NCBI GenBank assembly: GCA_946630765.1
Contig: CAMOZF010000102.1
Location: 1 to 6,706, forward strand
Length of the DNA: 6,706 nt
Origin: an uncultured Lachnospiraceae bacterium
GTDB lineage: Bacteria; Bacillota_A; Clostridia; Lachnospirales; Lachnospiraceae
Reading direction: 5' to 3'
Part shown: positions 5,877 through 6,706 of the stretch, in pieces
How positions within the stretch are numbered: the stretch's first letter is position 1
Layout of the letters: the number at the start of each line of letters is the position of its first letter
The notes under the pieces: generated by a model
Databases searched by the model: none
Told to the model about the DNA's origin: nothing
The model's input: only the letters and a program-made list of their open reading frames with translations
Translations under genes and position numbers: made by a program

Positions 5877-6706
5877 ATGCCGGATTTATCCAAGTATGAT
5901 AACCCGTGGTTCAGAGATGACGACGAATCGATCCTCGAGATCTATGATCTTGAGACCGGAAAGTGCACCGTTCTGAAAGAGTACGACAAGGTCATCGAGG
6001 CGCCGAACTGGTCGCCGGACGGAAAGGCGCTGTACTACAACAGCGAGGGCCGCATCTGGCGCTATGATCTGGAGAGTGGAGAGGACGTCATGGTTGATTC
6101 GGGCTTTGTCGATGCCTGTAACAATGACCATGTTATCAGCTTTGACGGAAAAATGCTCGCCGTGTCCCATGGCACCAGGGAGGATCACCAGTCCCGCGTC
6201 TATACGCTCCCGATCGAGGGCGGCGTTCCGAGACTGATTACCCCGCTTGCGCCGAGCTATCTGCACGGCATCTCGCCGGACGGAAAGACGCTGGCCTATT
6301 GTGCCTGCCGCGACGGCGAATTTGACATCTACACGATCCCGGTGGAGGGCGGCGTTGAAACGCGTCTGACCTTCGCACACGACCTGAATGACGGCCCCGA
6401 GTACGATTCGGCCGGCGAATACATCTGGTTCAATTCGGTCCGCACCGGCCTGATGCAGGCCTGGCGCATGAAGGCCGACGGCTCCGAGCAGACGCAGATG
6501 ACCTTTGATGAAGAATGGAACACCTGGTTCCCGCATATTTCTCCGGACCGCGAGAAGGTTGTAATGATTGCCTATAAGAAGGGTGATCTGAAGCCCAACG
6601 AGCATGTGCCTCACAAGCACGTCGAGCTCCGCCTGATGAACGCCGACGGCTCCGATGTGCGCACCATTGTCAAACTTTTCGGCGGCCAGGGCACGATCAA
6701 CGTCAA
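5877..6706 (+). CDS. TolB-like PD40 beta-propeller protein (3' end cut by window)
   Basis: The 276 visible residues carry repeated PD40 (WD40-like, TolB-type) blades. The strand motif appears at NWSPDGKALYY (44-54), SFDGKMLAVS (88-97), GISPDGKTLAY (131-141), EYDSAGEYIWF (175-185) and HISPDREKVVM (220-230), each followed by an outer strand such as VYTLPIEGG or LRLMNADGS. Such propellers are scaffolds for binding; no catalytic peptidase domain is visible. There is no signal peptide or membrane helix at the N terminus, so a cytoplasmic location is inferred, unlike periplasmic TolB of Gram-negative bacteria. AGGAGG (5863-5868) is 8 bases before this ATG; an ATG at 5872 is out of frame and too close. 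The frame is still open at the edge, and the GGQGTINV ending (269-276) looks like the start of another blade, so the full protein is probably only slightly longer. The partner or ligand is unknown. Confidence 0.85.
   Translation, partial: MPDLSKYDNPWFRDDDESILEIYDLETGKCTVLKEYDKVIEAPNWSPDGKALYYNSEGRIWRYDLESGEDVMVDSGFVDACNNDHVISFDGKMLAVSHGTREDHQSRVYTLPIEGGVPRLITPLAPSYLHGISPDGKTLAYCACRDGEFDIYTIPVEGGVETRLTFAHDLNDGPEYDSAGEYIWFNSVRTGLMQAWRMKADGSEQTQMTFDEEWNTWFPHISPDREKVVMIAYKKGDLKPNEHVPHKHVELRLMNADGSDVRTIVKLFGGQGTINV

Noticed and set aside
5872..5976. Small 34-codon open frame starting at an ATG 5 bases before the propeller start
   Set aside because: The ATG lies only 3 bases after AGGAGG, too close for efficient initiation. 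The frame overlaps the propeller gene out of phase and encodes nothing recognisable.
5886..6620. Minus-strand open frame of 244 codons within the propeller gene
   Set aside because: The plus strand has regularly spaced PD40 repeats, a promoter and a ribosome binding site. The antisense frame shows no domain.
5877..6706. True TolB of the Tol-Pal envelope system
   Set aside because: No signal peptide, no TolB N-terminal domain and no tolA, tolQ, tolR or pal neighbours; only the PD40 propeller fold is shared.

Overview
The window reads as chromosomal DNA of a GC-rich, low-complexity-free Firmicute, most likely a clostridium of the Lachnospiraceae type. The basis is strong AGGAGG-like ribosome binding sites before nearly every gene, sigma-A-type promoters with 17-bp spacers and extended -10 boxes, and a methionine synthase whose reactivation domain is a separate protein. 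This taxonomic guess is inference; nothing in the window names a species.

Left part (1-2760, minus strand): a leftward methionine/one-carbon operon. From one promoter just upstream of 2692 the order is methylenetetrahydrofolate reductase (metF, 2692-1820), a stand-alone AdoMet-binding reactivation protein for B12-dependent methionine synthase (1823-1146), and the N-terminal 387 residues of methionine synthase itself (metH, from 1162 off the left edge). The genes overlap by 4 bp and 17 bp, so translation is probably coupled. Together they make 5-methyl-THF, pass the methyl through cobalamin to homocysteine, and repair the cobalamin cofactor when it oxidises.

Middle (2693-4321): a divergent intergenic region holds back-to-back promoters. 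It is followed by a plus-strand 404-aa protein with an ANT(3'')/AadA-like aminoglycoside nucleotidyltransferase domain and an unassigned C-terminal extension of about 130 residues. Four bases after its stop codon begins a 152-bp element (4090-4241) that can fold into a compact cloverleaf: an 11-bp closing stem and three hairpins joined by very short linkers. This is the least explained object in the window. A perfect 18-bp palindrome then sits where the -35 box of the next gene's promoter should be.

Right part (4322-6706, plus strand): a complete 12-helix MATE-family efflux transporter ending in a strong intrinsic terminator, then an independent promoter and a TolB-like (PD40) beta-propeller protein without a signal peptide. 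That last gene runs off the right edge, probably close to its end.

Five genes are well supported by recognisable motifs, and the propeller protein by its repeats. No mobile-element genes, CRISPR arrays, tRNAs or rRNAs were seen. The several long open frames antisense to the genes are shadows of GC-rich codon use.
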